A stretch of DNA of 64,000 bases. Origin: Paraburkholderia guartelaensis. Lineage in GTDB: Bacteria; Pseudomonadota; Gammaproteobacteria; Burkholderiales; Burkholderiaceae. The position numbers and the translations under genes are program-made. The DNA is taken from assembly GCF_004353905.1 (NCBI RefSeq), contig NZ_SMOD01000007.1, forward strand, positions 186,001 through 250,000. Direction: 5' to 3'. Below the pieces are notes generated by a model. That model was not told the origin of the DNA, searched no databases, and saw nothing but the letters and a program-made list of their open reading frames with translations. Positions 1 through 9,251 of this stretch are shown here, one piece after another (position 1 is the first letter of the stretch; the number at the start of each line of letters is the position of its first letter).

Positions 1-1098
1 CACCGCGAGCGCCTGCGCGCCGGGCACGTCGGCCACTTCGCGCTCGACGGTGAGCAGCGTGAACATGCGGTCCATGTCGGTGAGGCTTTGCTTGAGCTCC
101 CGATACACCACGCCGAGAAAATTCAGCGGAATGTAGAGCTGCAGCATGAAGGTGTTGATGAGCACGAGGTCGCCGAGCGTGAGCCGCCCCGCCATCACGC
201 CTTGCGTGGCGCGCCAGAGGATGAACACGAGCCCGGTGCCGATGATCGCCTGCTGCCCGAAGTTGAGCGCCGAAAGCGAGTGCTGCGACTTGATCGCGGC
301 CTGGCGATAGCGGTGCAGGTTTTCGTCATAGCGTTTCGTCTCCCACTCTTCGTTGCCGAAGTACTTCACCGTCTCGTAGTTGATGAGCGAATCGATCGCG
401 CGTGCATTGGCGCGCGAATCGAGCTCGTTCATCGTGCGGCGATAATGCGTGCGCCACTCCGTCACCTTCACCGTGAACACGATGTAGGCCACGAGCGCGA
501 TGAGCGTGACGATCGCGTAGTACGCCTCGTACTTCACCACGAAGAAGCCGAGCACGAGGCCCACTTCCACGAGCGTCGGCAGGATGCTGTAGAGCGAATA
601 CGAAATGAGCTGCGTGATGCCGCGCGTGCCGCGCTCGATGTCGCGCGACATACCGCCCGTCTGCCGCTCGAGGTGAAAGCGCAGCGAGAGCGCATGCAGA
701 TGGCGGAACACCTTGAGCGCGAGCTGACGCACGGCGCTCTCGGTCACTTTCGAAAACAGAATCTCGCGCAGCTCGGTGAAAAGCGACGTCGACAGACGCA
801 CGACGGCGTACGCCAGCACGAGCAGTCCGATGCCGCCCGCGAGCACGATACCGGGCGCGTGCTCCGCGCGGCCGAGCGCCGTGAGATGGCGCACCGAGGC
901 GAGTCCGTCGACGATGTGCTTCATCACGATCGGCACACCGAGGTTGGCGACCTTCGCGCCGATCAGGCACGTGAGCGCGAACGCCACGCGCCATTTGTAG
1001 GCCGTGAGGTAAGGCAGCAGCGAGACGATCGTCTGCCAGTCGTTGCGCGGCCCGGTGGCGGGCAGCGCGGGTTCGTTGGAAGCGGGAAAGCGGCGCAT
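1..1098 (-). CDS. ABC exporter, ATM1-type, permease part (partial)
   Basis: This is the N-terminal 366 residues of a half-size ABC exporter; the ATPase half lies beyond the left edge. The reading frame begins with MRRFPASNEPALPATGP at an ATG on the minus strand and runs open to base 1. It shows the transmembrane type-1 exporter fold: hydrophobic helices near residues 35-50, 90-110 and 180-225, then the stretch SLINYETVKYFGNEEWE around residue 255. That last motif is typical of the ATM1/HMT1 group, which exports glutathione-linked or metal-linked compounds. The family assignment is good; the substrate is unknown. It is divergent from the thioesterase gene, with about 285 bp between them. Confidence 0.85.
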   Translation of the reverse strand, partial: MRRFPASNEPALPATGPRNDWQTIVSLLPYLTAYKWRVAFALTCLIGAKVANLGVPIVMKHIVDGLASVRHLTALGRAEHAPGIVLAGGIGLLVLAYAVVRLSTSLFTELREILFSKVTESAVRQLALKVFRHLHALSLRFHLERQTGGMSRDIERGTRGITQLISYSLYSILPTLVEVGLVLGFFVVKYEAYYAIVTLIALVAYIVFTVKVTEWRTHYRRTMNELDSRANARAIDSLINYETVKYFGNEEWETKRYDENLHRYRQAAIKSQHSLSALNFGQQAIIGTGLVFILWRATQGVMAGRLTLGDLVLINTFMLQLYIPLNFLGVVYRELKQSLTDMDRMFTLLTVEREVADVPGAQALAV

Positions 1099-1384
1099 GG
1101 GCAGGCGGCGAGATGCATGTGCGATGCAGCGCGCGAAGGCCGGTTCGGGAACCGGAGCCTGGCGCGGCGCAAACGGCACGGCGAGTCATGTGGGGTGGTC
1201 GGCGACGGGTTTCGCGAAGGTGGAGGGCTCTAATCGACCCGCCCGCCGCGCCTTATGCTTTCCCGTACAATTCCTGATCAACGTATTGTCGCAGAAGGCG
1301 GCGCACCCCGCTGAGCGCCCCGCGCCGGCGCGAGGCCAGCGCCGCGGCTCCGTACGCCGTTCGTTCCCTTTTCATGGAAGCCCG

Positions 1385-1780
1385 ATGACCGACTCCTTCC
1401 CGCTCCCCCAAAAATCGCCTGCGCTGCGCGTCGTGCCGCAGCCCTCGGACGCCAACGTTCACGGCGACGTCTTCGGCGGCTGGATCATGGCGCAGGTCGA
1501 CATTGCCGGCTCGATTCCGGCGAGCCGCCGCGCCAACGGGCGTGTCGCGACCGTCGCGGTGAACTCGTTCGTGTTCAAGCAACCGGTGTTCGTGGGCGAT
1601 CTGCTGAGTTTCTACGCCGATATCGTCAAGACCGGCAAAACCTCGGTGACCGTCGAGGTCGAGGTGTACGCGCAGCGCATGCGCCTCCAGGACGAAGTCG
1701 TCAAGGTGACGGAAGCCACCCTCACCTATGTCGCGACCGGCACGGACCGCCGCCCGCGTCAGTTGCCGCCGATCGAATAA
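1385..1780 (+). CDS. Acyl-CoA thioesterase, hotdog fold (YciA-like)
   Basis: A 131-residue protein with the single hotdog domain of YciA/BACH-type acyl-CoA thioesterases, which hydrolyse acyl-CoA to free acid and CoA in the cytoplasm. The family signature HGDVFGGWIMAQVD lies near residues 26-39, with the helix-capping GG and the catalytic Asp, and VNSFVFKQPVFVGD follows. Length is normal for the family. The start is the ATG preceded by a GGAAG ribosome-binding site; the frame is open further upstream, but those residues are low-complexity and unlike the family. It converges on the GGDEF-EAL gene with only 40 bp between the stops. Confidence 0.9.
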   Translation: MTDSFPLPQKSPALRVVPQPSDANVHGDVFGGWIMAQVDIAGSIPASRRANGRVATVAVNSFVFKQPVFVGDLLSFYADIVKTGKTSVTVEVEVYAQRMRLQDEVVKVTEATLTYVATGTDRRPRQLPPIE

Positions 1781-1800
1781 CGGCAAGCGCAACCGCGAAC

Positions 1801-1820
1801 GCCCGGCCAGGGCGCCGGGC
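1801..1820. terminator. Short GC hairpin between convergent genes
   Basis: A six-base perfect stem (GCCCGG/CCGGGC) with an eight-base loop fills the 40-bp gap between the thioesterase stop and the stop of the GGDEF-EAL gene. It has no T tract on either side, so it is at best a weak terminator. Confidence 0.3.
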
Positions 1821-4800
1821 TCAAACCGTCCACGCGAGCCCGGGCGCTTCCTCGTAGGTCGCGCTCGCGCGCAACAGCGCCGCTGCCTCGTCGCCCGGTA
1901 GCGGCGGCGCGAAGAAGTAGCCTTGCAGCTCGTCGCACGCGCGCTCGCGCAGGAAGGCGAACTGCGCCGAGGTCTCCACCCCTTCCGCGATCACCTGCAA
2001 CTGCAGCTCGTGCGCCAACGCGATGATGGCCGCCGTGATCGTTTCGTCGTCGCTGCTCGTGCCGATGTCGGCCACGAACGAGCGGTCGATCTTGAGCCGG
2101 TCCACCGGCAGACGCTTCAGGTAGCTCAGGCTCGAATAGCCGGTGCCGAAGTCGTCGATGGCAATGCCGATGCCGAGCGCGTGCAGCTCGTTCAACATCG
2201 ACACGGCTTCTTCGGCATTGCGCATGAGCGTGCTCTCGGTCAGCTCGATTTCGAGCCAGCACGCTTCCAGCCCGGTTTCCTGCAGCACGTCCTTCACGAG
2301 TTGCGCAATGTCGCGCTGGTGGAACGTCTTCGCCGAGAAGTTCACGGAAACGCGCACGGGCGGCAGCCCCGCGAGCTGCCACGCGCGATTCTGCCGGCAG
2401 GCCTCGCGCAGCACCCAGTCTGAAAGCGGGCCAATCAGGCCGCTCTCCTCGGCCACGGGAATGAACTGCGCAGGCGACACGAGCCCAACCTCCGGATCGC
2501 GCCAGCGCACGAGCGCCTCCATGCCGATGATGCGCCCGCCCTCGATCTCCACCTGCGGCTGGTAGTGCAGCAGGAACTCACTGTCGCGCAGCGCCCGGCG
2601 CAGGCGCCGCTCCAGATTCAGGCGCGCCCCCACGTTCGCGTTCATTTCGGGCTGGAAGAACTGGAACGTGTTGCGGCCCATGTCCTTCGCGCGGTACATC
2701 GCGACGTCGGCCTTCTTCATGAGTGTTTCGGCGTCGTTGCCGTCCTGCGGGTAGACGCTCGCGCCCATGCTGCAGCCCACATACAGCTCGGTGCCGTCGA
2801 TCCACACCGGCTCCGAGATCAGCGAGCGCGCCCGCTCCATCCAGCCGATCAGCGATTTCTCGTCGATGGTATCGGTGAGCACGATCACAAACTCGTCGCC
2901 GCCGTGGCGCGCGACCGTATCGGTCGTGCGCGTGCAGCGCTGGAGCCGCTCGGCCACCACGCCCAGCAGCCGGTCGCCCACGCTATGGCCAAGACTGTCG
3001 TTGACGTTCTTGAAGCCGTCGAGGTCGATGAACACCACGGCAACGCCCGAGTCGTGCCGCTGCGCCGCGAGCAATGCGTGCTGGAGACGGTCGCGCAGCA
3101 GGTTGCGGTTGGGCAGCAGCGTGAGGCTGTCGTAGTTCGCCTGGTATTCGAGCTGCTCCTGGTAGCGGATCAGCTCGGTCACGTCGTTGATGATGCCGAT
3201 GTGATGCGTGATGCGGCCATCGAGATCGGGCACCGGCGCGATCAGCAGCTGGTTCCAGAAGAGCGCGCCGTCCTTGCGGTAGTTGCGCAGCACGGCGCTC
3301 ACTTCGCGATTGGAAAGCAGCGCCTTGCGCACCGCGATGAGTCCGTCCTGATCGCGGTCGTCGCGCTGCAGGAGGCGGCAGTCCTGGCCGATCACCTCGG
3401 CCGGATCGAAGCCCGTGATGCGGCGAAACGCCGGATTCGCGTACTCGATCAGATTGCTGCCGCCCGGGCCCGGCGCGGTGATCAGAATGGCGTTCACGCA
3501 CGCGTCGAGCGCGCGGCTTTGCAGGCGCAGCGCGAGGTCGGCGCGCTTGCTTTCGGTGGTGTCGGAGTACGAGCCGAGCACGCCGATCACGCGGCCGTCG
3601 CCGTCGAGCAGCGGCAGCTTGCTCGTGAGCGTCGTGCGGTGCAGGCCGTCGATCGTGTGGTTGTCCTCGTAGTTGATGCGCGGCAGCCCCGACTCGATCA
3701 CCTCGCGGTCCTGTTCGCGCATGCCGTCGGCGTAGGCGCGCCACGGCAGGTCGTCGTCGGACTTGCCGATGATCTGCTCGGGGTACGCGAGGCCCGCGTC
3801 GCGCGCGAAAGTCATGTTGCAGCCGAGATAGCGCGACTGCGCGTCCTTCCAGAAGATGCGCTGCGGGATGTTGTCGATCACCGACTCGAGCATCTGGTTC
3901 GAGCGCTGCGCCTCCGCTTCGGCCTTGATCTGCTCGGTCACGTCGTCGGCGAGCACGAACACGGCGTCGCGGCCGAGGAAGGTGAGCGAGTGATGCGAGA
4001 TGTCGGCGCTGATGATCGAGCCGTCGCGGCGGCGATGGTGCCAGATGCCGGCCATCATGCGCACGTTCTGCGTAAGCGTGTCCGAGCGCGTGAGGTGTTG
4101 CTCGAGCCGCGAAACGTCCTCAACGGGACGGATATCGCGGATCGTCATCGTGAGGAATTCTTCCTCGCTGTAGCCGTACTGCTGGATCGCGGCGGTGTTG
4201 ACGGCAAGAAAGCGCAGCGTCTCGCGGTCGAACACGTACATCGGCACCGGATGCGCGTCGAACAGACCCTGAAAGCGCTCGCTACGCAGGCGCATGCCGC
4301 TCACGGCGCGCAGCTTCTCGCGGGCGGCGCTCTCGCGCGCGCCGAACGTGTAGATGAGGAGCGTCCCACCCGCGAGCATCGTCACGATCAGCAGCAGCAA
4401 CGCGCGGCCGCCCGAGCGCGCCGAGTCGGCGAGCGCGGCGGCGAGCGCCAGATCCTCGGCGCGTTGCAGCGACGCGATCTGCCCGTCGAGCTGATCCACG
4501 AGGTTGTCGAAGCGGATGTATTCGCCGGCGAGCCACGCGGCAGTGGCGGGTGATGGCGTTGCGGCGCCGGTCGCGGGCGCTCCGGCAGGCGATGGCGTTG
4601 CCGGGTCGGGAAGCGCAGCGGTCGCCACGATGGGGTGCTGGACACCGTTCTCGACAGCCGGCGCCACCGTGAGCGTATCGAGCGTCACGGCGCTCGCCGC
4701 TCCGTCCGCCGCGGCGTGCAGCGGCAAGATCGTACCGGTCACGACATGACCGGCCATGCGCGCGTCTGCCGTATTCCCGGTTTGCACCGACTTCGCGGCG

Positions 4801-5375
4801 GCGGCGTTGCGGGCGCTCGCATCGGGCGCGCCCCATGGCGCTGCGGGCGAGCGTGCGGCGTTCGCGGGCATTGCCGTGCCGAATTCCTGGCCGGACGCAC
4901 CGTCAGCCGGCACAGCCTGCGTTGCAGCGCTCGCGCTCGCCCCCGCCGCCACGGCAGCCTGCCCGCGCTCGTCGGCGACGCGCTGCTCGGCGCGCGCAAG
5001 CGTCACATCGATCTCGCTCGCAATCGCGGCTCCCTGCCCCGCCAACGCGTCGAAACGGGCTGCAAGGTTGGCGTTGCCGGCCAGCTCCGTGCGCAGTGCG
5101 CGGGCGGTTTCGTCGAGCATCGCGGCGCGCGCGTCGTGCGCGGCGGCCGACTCCGGCTGGCCCTGCATGGCGAATCGGCCCAGCGCGCTCACGCTGCTGC
5201 CGAGCGCATCGCGATAGCGGTCGAGGTCGTGGCGGATCGTCGCCGCCTGGCTCGCGCGCAGGTCGATCTCACGCTGGCCGTCGATCTGCGTCCACGCGAC
5301 AAAAGCGTTTGCGCCAACGGCCGCCGCGACGACGGCCAGATTGATGAGTTGGCGCTTCGAAAAAAGAAGGTTCAT
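1821..5375 (-). CDS. Membrane PAS/LOV-like-GGDEF-EAL c-di-GMP protein
   Basis: An 1184-residue inner-membrane signalling protein predicted to make and/or break cyclic di-GMP. Domains in order: a transmembrane helix near residues 10-30; a periplasmic region whose middle (about 140-300) is rich in Ala, Pro and Thr; a second helix near 324-345; a PAS domain at about 365-480; a second PAS at about 490-610; a third, LOV-like PAS at about 620-735; GGDEF at 740-905; and EAL at 920-1170. GGDEF is intact at residues 825-829, EAL at 953-955, and the downstream [10 protein letters not shown] motif is present, so both activities are possible. The LOV-like PAS contains GQDCRLLQ with Cys666. The gene stands alone, with a terminator-like hairpin upstream. 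Which activity dominates cannot be told from sequence. Confidence 0.93.
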   Translation of the reverse strand: MNLLFSKRQLINLAVVAAAVGANAFVAWTQIDGQREIDLRASQAATIRHDLDRYRDALGSSVSALGRFAMQGQPESAAAHDARAAMLDETARALRTELAGNANLAARFDALAGQGAAIASEIDVTLARAEQRVADERGQAAVAAGASASAATQAVPADGASGQEFGTAMPANAARSPAAPWGAPDASARNAAAAKSVQTGNTADARMAGHVVTGTILPLHAAADGAASAVTLDTLTVAPAVENGVQHPIVATAALPDPATPSPAGAPATGAATPSPATAAWLAGEYIRFDNLVDQLDGQIASLQRAEDLALAAALADSARSGGRALLLLIVTMLAGGTLLIYTFGARESAAREKLRAVSGMRLRSERFQGLFDAHPVPMYVFDRETLRFLAVNTAAIQQYGYSEEEFLTMTIRDIRPVEDVSRLEQHLTRSDTLTQNVRMMAGIWHHRRRDGSIISADISHHSLTFLGRDAVFVLADDVTEQIKAEAEAQRSNQMLESVIDNIPQRIFWKDAQSRYLGCNMTFARDAGLAYPEQIIGKSDDDLPWRAYADGMREQDREVIESGLPRINYEDNHTIDGLHRTTLTSKLPLLDGDGRVIGVLGSYSDTTESKRADLALRLQSRALDACVNAILITAPGPGGSNLIEYANPAFRRITGFDPAEVIGQDCRLLQRDDRDQDGLIAVRKALLSNREVSAVLRNYRKDGALFWNQLLIAPVPDLDGRITHHIGIINDVTELIRYQEQLEYQANYDSLTLLPNRNLLRDRLQHALLAAQRHDSGVAVVFIDLDGFKNVNDSLGHSVGDRLLGVVAERLQRCTRTTDTVARHGGDEFVIVLTDTIDEKSLIGWMERARSLISEPVWIDGTELYVGCSMGASVYPQDGNDAETLMKKADVAMYRAKDMGRNTFQFFQPEMNANVGARLNLERRLRRALRDSEFLLHYQPQVEIEGGRIIGMEALVRWRDPEVGLVSPAQFIPVAEESGLIGPLSDWVLREACRQNRAWQLAGLPPVRVSVNFSAKTFHQRDIAQLVKDVLQETGLEACWLEIELTESTLMRNAEEAVSMLNELHALGIGIAIDDFGTGYSSLSYLKRLPVDRLKIDRSFVADIGTSSDDETITAAIIALAHELQLQVIAEGVETSAQFAFLRERACDELQGYFFAPPLPGDEAAALLRASATYEEAPGLAWTV

Positions 5376-5519
5376 GAATGCCGAGCGTCGTTCGCGCCCG
5401 CGCTATGAGCGCGGGATGATGGGTCACGACTGCGCGCGACCGGTCGGCGCCTGACGCGCCAACCCGAAATAACGGCAGGGCCGGCCTGGTCTTGAGGGTC
5501 AATGTGGAGAAAGAAGCGG

Positions 5520-5551
5520 AAAACGACCGCGGCGGCGCGCGGCAGCCGCGG
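5520..5551 (-). terminator. Possible terminator of the nitrate-reductase-associated gene
   Basis: A seven-base perfect stem (CCGCGGC/GCCGCGG) is followed on the minus strand by TCGTTTT. It lies just downstream of the stop of the gene ending at 5614. The T tract is short, so confidence is low. Confidence 0.35.
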
Positions 5552-5613
5552 TTAGCGGGAATCGGGTAGGGATCGGCGATAAATCGTGGCGGGCGGGACC
5601 CAGCGGGAAACCG

Positions 5614-6096
5614 TTACCGCGGCACCGCCAGCCCGAACTCGTGCATCGCCGGCGCGAAGTCGTGATTGCTCTCGGGTTTGCGCGCGAGCTTCGCAAGCAC
5701 GTAGCGCTGGAACGGGTCGAGCTGCGCCCAGTCTTCGAGGTCAGGCGCCTGCAGGCTGGCAAGCTCGGACTGCAGCGCAATACCGCCCGGCACCGCGTTC
5801 ACGTCGCGCCAGGCGGGCGCCTCTTCGGGCGCGAACCATTCGGGTTCGACGTTCGCGTGCGTGCGCATCATCTCGAAGAGCGCGTGGTCGAAATTGGGCT
5901 CGATTTGCGTGTCCTCGTCCACGGGGAAACACGCCAGCAGCCGGCGGTCCTCGTAGGGCAGCAGTTGCCATTGCGCAAGAGAAATGCGCAGACCAAAACG
6001 ATCCAGGTTGAAGCGCACGCACATCGGGATATAGGTGAGGTTTTCCGACGAGTCGACCTCGAACCGGAAAAGCAGCGGAGCTTCGTTCAATGCCAT
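5614..6096 (-). CDS. Nitrate reductase-associated protein family
   Basis: A 160-residue cytoplasmic protein that resembles the conserved family named nitrate reductase-associated protein (Nitr_red_assoc). The characteristic N-terminal segment, FRFEVDSSENLTYIPM followed by VRFNLDRFGLRISLAQW, is present at residues 9-45. Its molecular role is not known. I chose the ATG of MALNEAPLLF because the longer open frame upstream is low-complexity. It is divergent from fdhD with about 175 bp between them, which suggests a link to molybdoenzyme maturation, though no nitrate reductase or formate dehydrogenase gene is in the window. Confidence 0.75.
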   Translation of the reverse strand: MALNEAPLLFRFEVDSSENLTYIPMCVRFNLDRFGLRISLAQWQLLPYEDRRLLACFPVDEDTQIEPNFDHALFEMMRTHANVEPEWFAPEEAPAWRDVNAVPGGIALQSELASLQAPDLEDWAQLDPFQRYVLAKLARKPESNHDFAPAMHEFGLAVPR

Positions 6097-6271
6097 GACG
6101 GTATCCTCGCGAGGCGGGCATAAGCGCGGGCGGCCCGCTTGAGGTATTTTAGAACCTTCCGCGCGCGGTGCGGCCCCGCTGTCCCCCAGCGGCGCTGCGG
6201 TACCGCGCCGCACAAGGACCGATGGAGTTTTGCGCTTGTCCCCCTCAACTCGCACCCCAACCCGCACGCCA

Positions 6272-7129
6272 ATGAGCACCGCAGACCGGCCGCAGATCGC
6301 GACGACGAATCCCCTCGAAACCGAAGGCCAGCCTGGCGCCATCGAATTGCGCGTGCACCGGCACCGCGGCGGCGCCGTGGAAACACGAGAGGATTACGTG
6401 GGCCAGGAATGGCCCGTCGCGCTCGTCTTCAACGGTATTTCGCACGCGGTCATGATGTGCACGCCGCGCGACCTCGAAGCGTTCGCCGTGGGCTTCGCGA
6501 TCTCCGAAGGCATCGTCGGGCGCAACGCCGACATTCAGGACATTGAGGTGTACTGGCATGCGGAATCGGATCTGCCGCACGCCGAAGTCCACTTGACCGT
6601 GGTCCAGCAGGCGTTCGTCGAACTCAAGGAAAAACGCCGCGCGCTCGCCGGCCGCAGCGGTTGCGGCGTGTGCGGCATCGAGAGCATCGACCTGCTCGAT
6701 CTCGAACCCGAGCAGGTGCCCGATACGGGCTTCGCTGCGCGCCTCGCGCCCGACGCCATTGCGCGCGCCGCACGCGAACTGCCGCAGCATCAGGCGCTCA
6801 CGAAGCTCACCGGAGGCCTGCACGCGGCCGCGTGGTGCGACGAAAACGGCGCGATCCTGCGCGCCTTCGAGGACGTGGGCCGCCACAATGCGCTCGACAA
6901 GCTCATCGGCCAGCTCGTGATGGAGCGCGCCGACACGCAGCAGGGCTTCGTCTTCCTCTCCAGCCGCGCGAGCTACGAACTGGTGCGCAAGGCCGCGCGC
7001 GTGGGTATTCCGATGGTCGCGACGATCTCGGCGCCCTCCTCGCTTGCCATCGCCATCGCGAAGCGCGCCGGACTGCGGCTCGTGAGTTTCTGCCGCGAGT
7101 CCGGGTACGTCGATTACGAAACGGCGTGA
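6272..7129 (+). CDS. fdhD: Formate dehydrogenase accessory sulfurtransferase FdhD
   Basis: A 285-residue protein of the FdhD family, which transfers sulfur from the cysteine desulfurase IscS to the molybdenum cofactor of formate dehydrogenases. The sulfur-carrying CxxC loop is visible as SGCGVCGIES near residue 130, and FEDVGRHNALDKLIG and FLSSRASYELV are diagnostic. The first ATG is at 6272; a TTG 42 bp upstream in the same frame is possible, and neither has a clear ribosome-binding site. It converges on an enoyl-CoA hydratase gene with only 14 bp between the stops. Confidence 0.93.
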   Translation: MSTADRPQIATTNPLETEGQPGAIELRVHRHRGGAVETREDYVGQEWPVALVFNGISHAVMMCTPRDLEAFAVGFAISEGIVGRNADIQDIEVYWHAESDLPHAEVHLTVVQQAFVELKEKRRALAGRSGCGVCGIESIDLLDLEPEQVPDTGFAARLAPDAIARAARELPQHQALTKLTGGLHAAAWCDENGAILRAFEDVGRHNALDKLIGQLVMERADTQQGFVFLSSRASYELVRKAARVGIPMVATISAPSSLAIAIAKRAGLRLVSFCRESGYVDYETA

Positions 7130-7143
7130 CGCGCCGTTAGCGT

Positions 7144-7914
7144 TTAATCGAACTGCCGGAAATCCGGCTTGCGCTTTTCGAGGAACGCCGTGAACGCCTC
7201 GCGTGCTTCGGGCGCGAGCAACATCTTGCCGAAGTGCACGAACTCTTCGCTCATGCGCGTCTTGACCTCGTGCGTATCCGCGCGCTTCATGAGCGACTTC
7301 GTCACGCGCAGCGACGACGCGGGCAACGCGACGAGCTTCGCCAGTTGCGCGCTAACGAACGCGTCGAGTTCGGCTGCCGGCAACACGCGGTTCACGAAGC
7401 CCATGCGATGCGCTTCCGCCGCATCGAAGGTCTCGCCGAGCAGCAGCTTTTCCGCCGCGCCCTGGTAGCCCGCAATGCGCGGCAGCAGCAGCGACGAAGC
7501 GGCTTCGGGACACAGCCCGAGTTGAGAGAACGGCACGGCGAAACGCGCATTGTCAGCGGCATAGACCATGTCGCAATGCAGCAGCAGCGTCGTACCCACG
7601 CCGATCGCCGGCCCTTTCACCGCGGCGACGAGCGGTTTCTCGAAGGCCGCGATGGCGTCGAGAAAGCGGATCACGGGCGAATCGGCGCCAGCGGGCGGCC
7701 CCTTCAGAAAGTCTTCGATGTCGTTGCCGGCCGTGAAGATCTCGGCGTGGCCGCGCAGCAGCACCGCGCGCACCGAAGCGTCATTGTTTGCGCCGGTGAG
7801 CGTGTCGGCCATCGCCTGATACATCGCGGGCGTGAGCGCGTTCTTGCGCGCTGGCCGGTCGATGGTGAGCGTGAGCACACCGTTTTCGTGTGCTACCAGG
7901 ATTTCGTTGCTCAT
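7144..7914 (-). CDS. Enoyl-CoA hydratase/isomerase family protein
   Basis: A 256-residue crotonase-fold protein expected to hydrate trans-2-enoyl-CoA in beta-oxidation. The N-terminal LTIDRPARKNALTPAMYQAM and the oxyanion-hole region AAVKGPAIGVGTTLLLHCD (residues about 95-115) fit the family. The Glu pair of classical crotonases is only partly evident (PEAASSLLLPRIAG), so isomerase activity cannot be excluded. The start is the ATG preceded by GAGGAG; the frame extends 16 codons upstream without support. It is the last gene of the fatty-acid operon, 103 bp after the thiolase. Confidence 0.88.
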   Translation of the reverse strand: MSNEILVAHENGVLTLTIDRPARKNALTPAMYQAMADTLTGANNDASVRAVLLRGHAEIFTAGNDIEDFLKGPPAGADSPVIRFLDAIAAFEKPLVAAVKGPAIGVGTTLLLHCDMVYAADNARFAVPFSQLGLCPEAASSLLLPRIAGYQGAAEKLLLGETFDAAEAHRMGFVNRVLPAAELDAFVSAQLAKLVALPASSLRVTKSLMKRADTHEVKTRMSEEFVHFGKMLLAPEAREAFTAFLEKRKPDFRQFD

Positions 7915-8017
7915 GTGCCTGTCTCCTCGTATCCCAAACGTGATACGAAAAACGGTCCGCAAACCGCGAAGTCTGCGAACCGTGTCGATTACGCCAATGC
8001 GTTGATCGGATGAACGC

Positions 8018-9217
8018 TTACAGCCGCTCGATGATGCCCGCCGCGCCCATGCCGGTGCCGACGCACATCGTCACCATGCCGTACTTGTAGTTGCGGCGGC
8101 GCAGGCCGTGCACGACCGTCGAGGCGCGGATCGCGCCCGTCGCGCCGAGCGGGTGGCCGAGCGCGATTGCGCCGCCAAGCGGGTTGATCTTCGAAGGATC
8201 GAGGCCGAGGTCCTGGATCACCGCCAGCGACTGCGCGGCGAACGCTTCGTTCAGCTCGATCCAGTCGAGGTCGTCCTGCTTCAGGCCCGCAGCCTTCAGC
8301 GCCGCCGGAATCGCTTCCTTCGGACCGATGCCCATGATCTCCGGCGGTACACCGCGCACCGCGAAGCTCACGAAGCGCGCGAGCGGCGTGAGGTTGAACT
8401 GCTTGAGGATCTTCTCGGAGACGACGATCAAGGCGCCCGCGCCATCCGACGTCTGCGAGCTGTTGCCGGCTGTGACCGAGCCCTTGTTGGCGAACACGGC
8501 GCGCAGCTTCGCGAGGCCTTCGAGCGTGGTGTCGGCACGCGGGCCTTCGTCCAGCTCGATCAGGCGCTCCTTCACCCTCACTTCGCCCGAAGCGAGATCG
8601 GGGAAACGCTCGACGAGCGTGTACGGCGCGATTTCGTCCTTGAACTCGCCGGCCTGCTGCGCGGCAAGCGCGCGGCGGTGCGATTCGACCGAGAACGCGT
8701 CCTGCGCTTCGCGGCTCACCTTCCAGCGCTCCGCCACTTTCTCGGCCGTGAGGCCCATGCCGTAAGCAATGCCAATATCTTCATTGCGATCGAAGATGTG
8801 CGGCGAGAGCGACGGCTTGTTGCCCATCATCGGCACCATGCTCATCGACTCGCAGCCGCCCGCGATCATCGCGTCCGACTCGCCCACGCGGATGCGGTCC
8901 GCGGCCATGGCGAGCGCCGTGAGGCCCGATGCGCAGAAGCGGTTGACGGTCACGCCGCCCACGCTCTGCGGCAGACCCGCAAGCAGCGCGCCGATCCGCG
9001 CCACGTTCAGGCCCTGCTCGGCTTCGGGAATCGCGCAGCCGACGATGGCGTCTTCGATCACGCTCGTGTCGAGGCCGGGCACCTGCGCCACGGCCGACTT
9101 GATCGCATGAACCAGCAGCTCGTCCGGGCGGGTGTTCTTGAACACGCCGCGCGGCGCCTTGCCGATGGGCGTGCGGCTCGCGGCGACGATGTATGCGTCC
9201 TGCAACTGTTTGCTCAT
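8018..9217 (-). CDS. Acetyl-CoA C-acyltransferase (FadA-like thiolase)
   Basis: A 399-residue thiolase, the final step of beta-oxidation: 3-ketoacyl-CoA plus CoA gives acetyl-CoA and a shortened acyl-CoA. The nucleophilic Cys lies in NRFCASGLTA near residue 93, the catalytic His in GHPLGATGA near 355, and the second Cys in CVGTGMGAAG near 387. Full length. The ATG has a GGAGTAAGAG ribosome-binding site, and the gene begins 34 bp after the FadN-type gene, which fits an alpha2beta2 trifunctional enzyme pairing. Confidence 0.93.
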   Translation of the reverse strand: MSKQLQDAYIVAASRTPIGKAPRGVFKNTRPDELLVHAIKSAVAQVPGLDTSVIEDAIVGCAIPEAEQGLNVARIGALLAGLPQSVGGVTVNRFCASGLTALAMAADRIRVGESDAMIAGGCESMSMVPMMGNKPSLSPHIFDRNEDIGIAYGMGLTAEKVAERWKVSREAQDAFSVESHRRALAAQQAGEFKDEIAPYTLVERFPDLASGEVRVKERLIELDEGPRADTTLEGLAKLRAVFANKGSVTAGNSSQTSDGAGALIVVSEKILKQFNLTPLARFVSFAVRGVPPEIMGIGPKEAIPAALKAAGLKQDDLDWIELNEAFAAQSLAVIQDLGLDPSKINPLGGAIALGHPLGATGAIRASTVVHGLRRRNYKYGMVTMCVGTGMGAAGIIERL

Positions 9218-9251
9218 CTCTTACTCCAGTATCTGGTGTGCGTCGTGCCGC

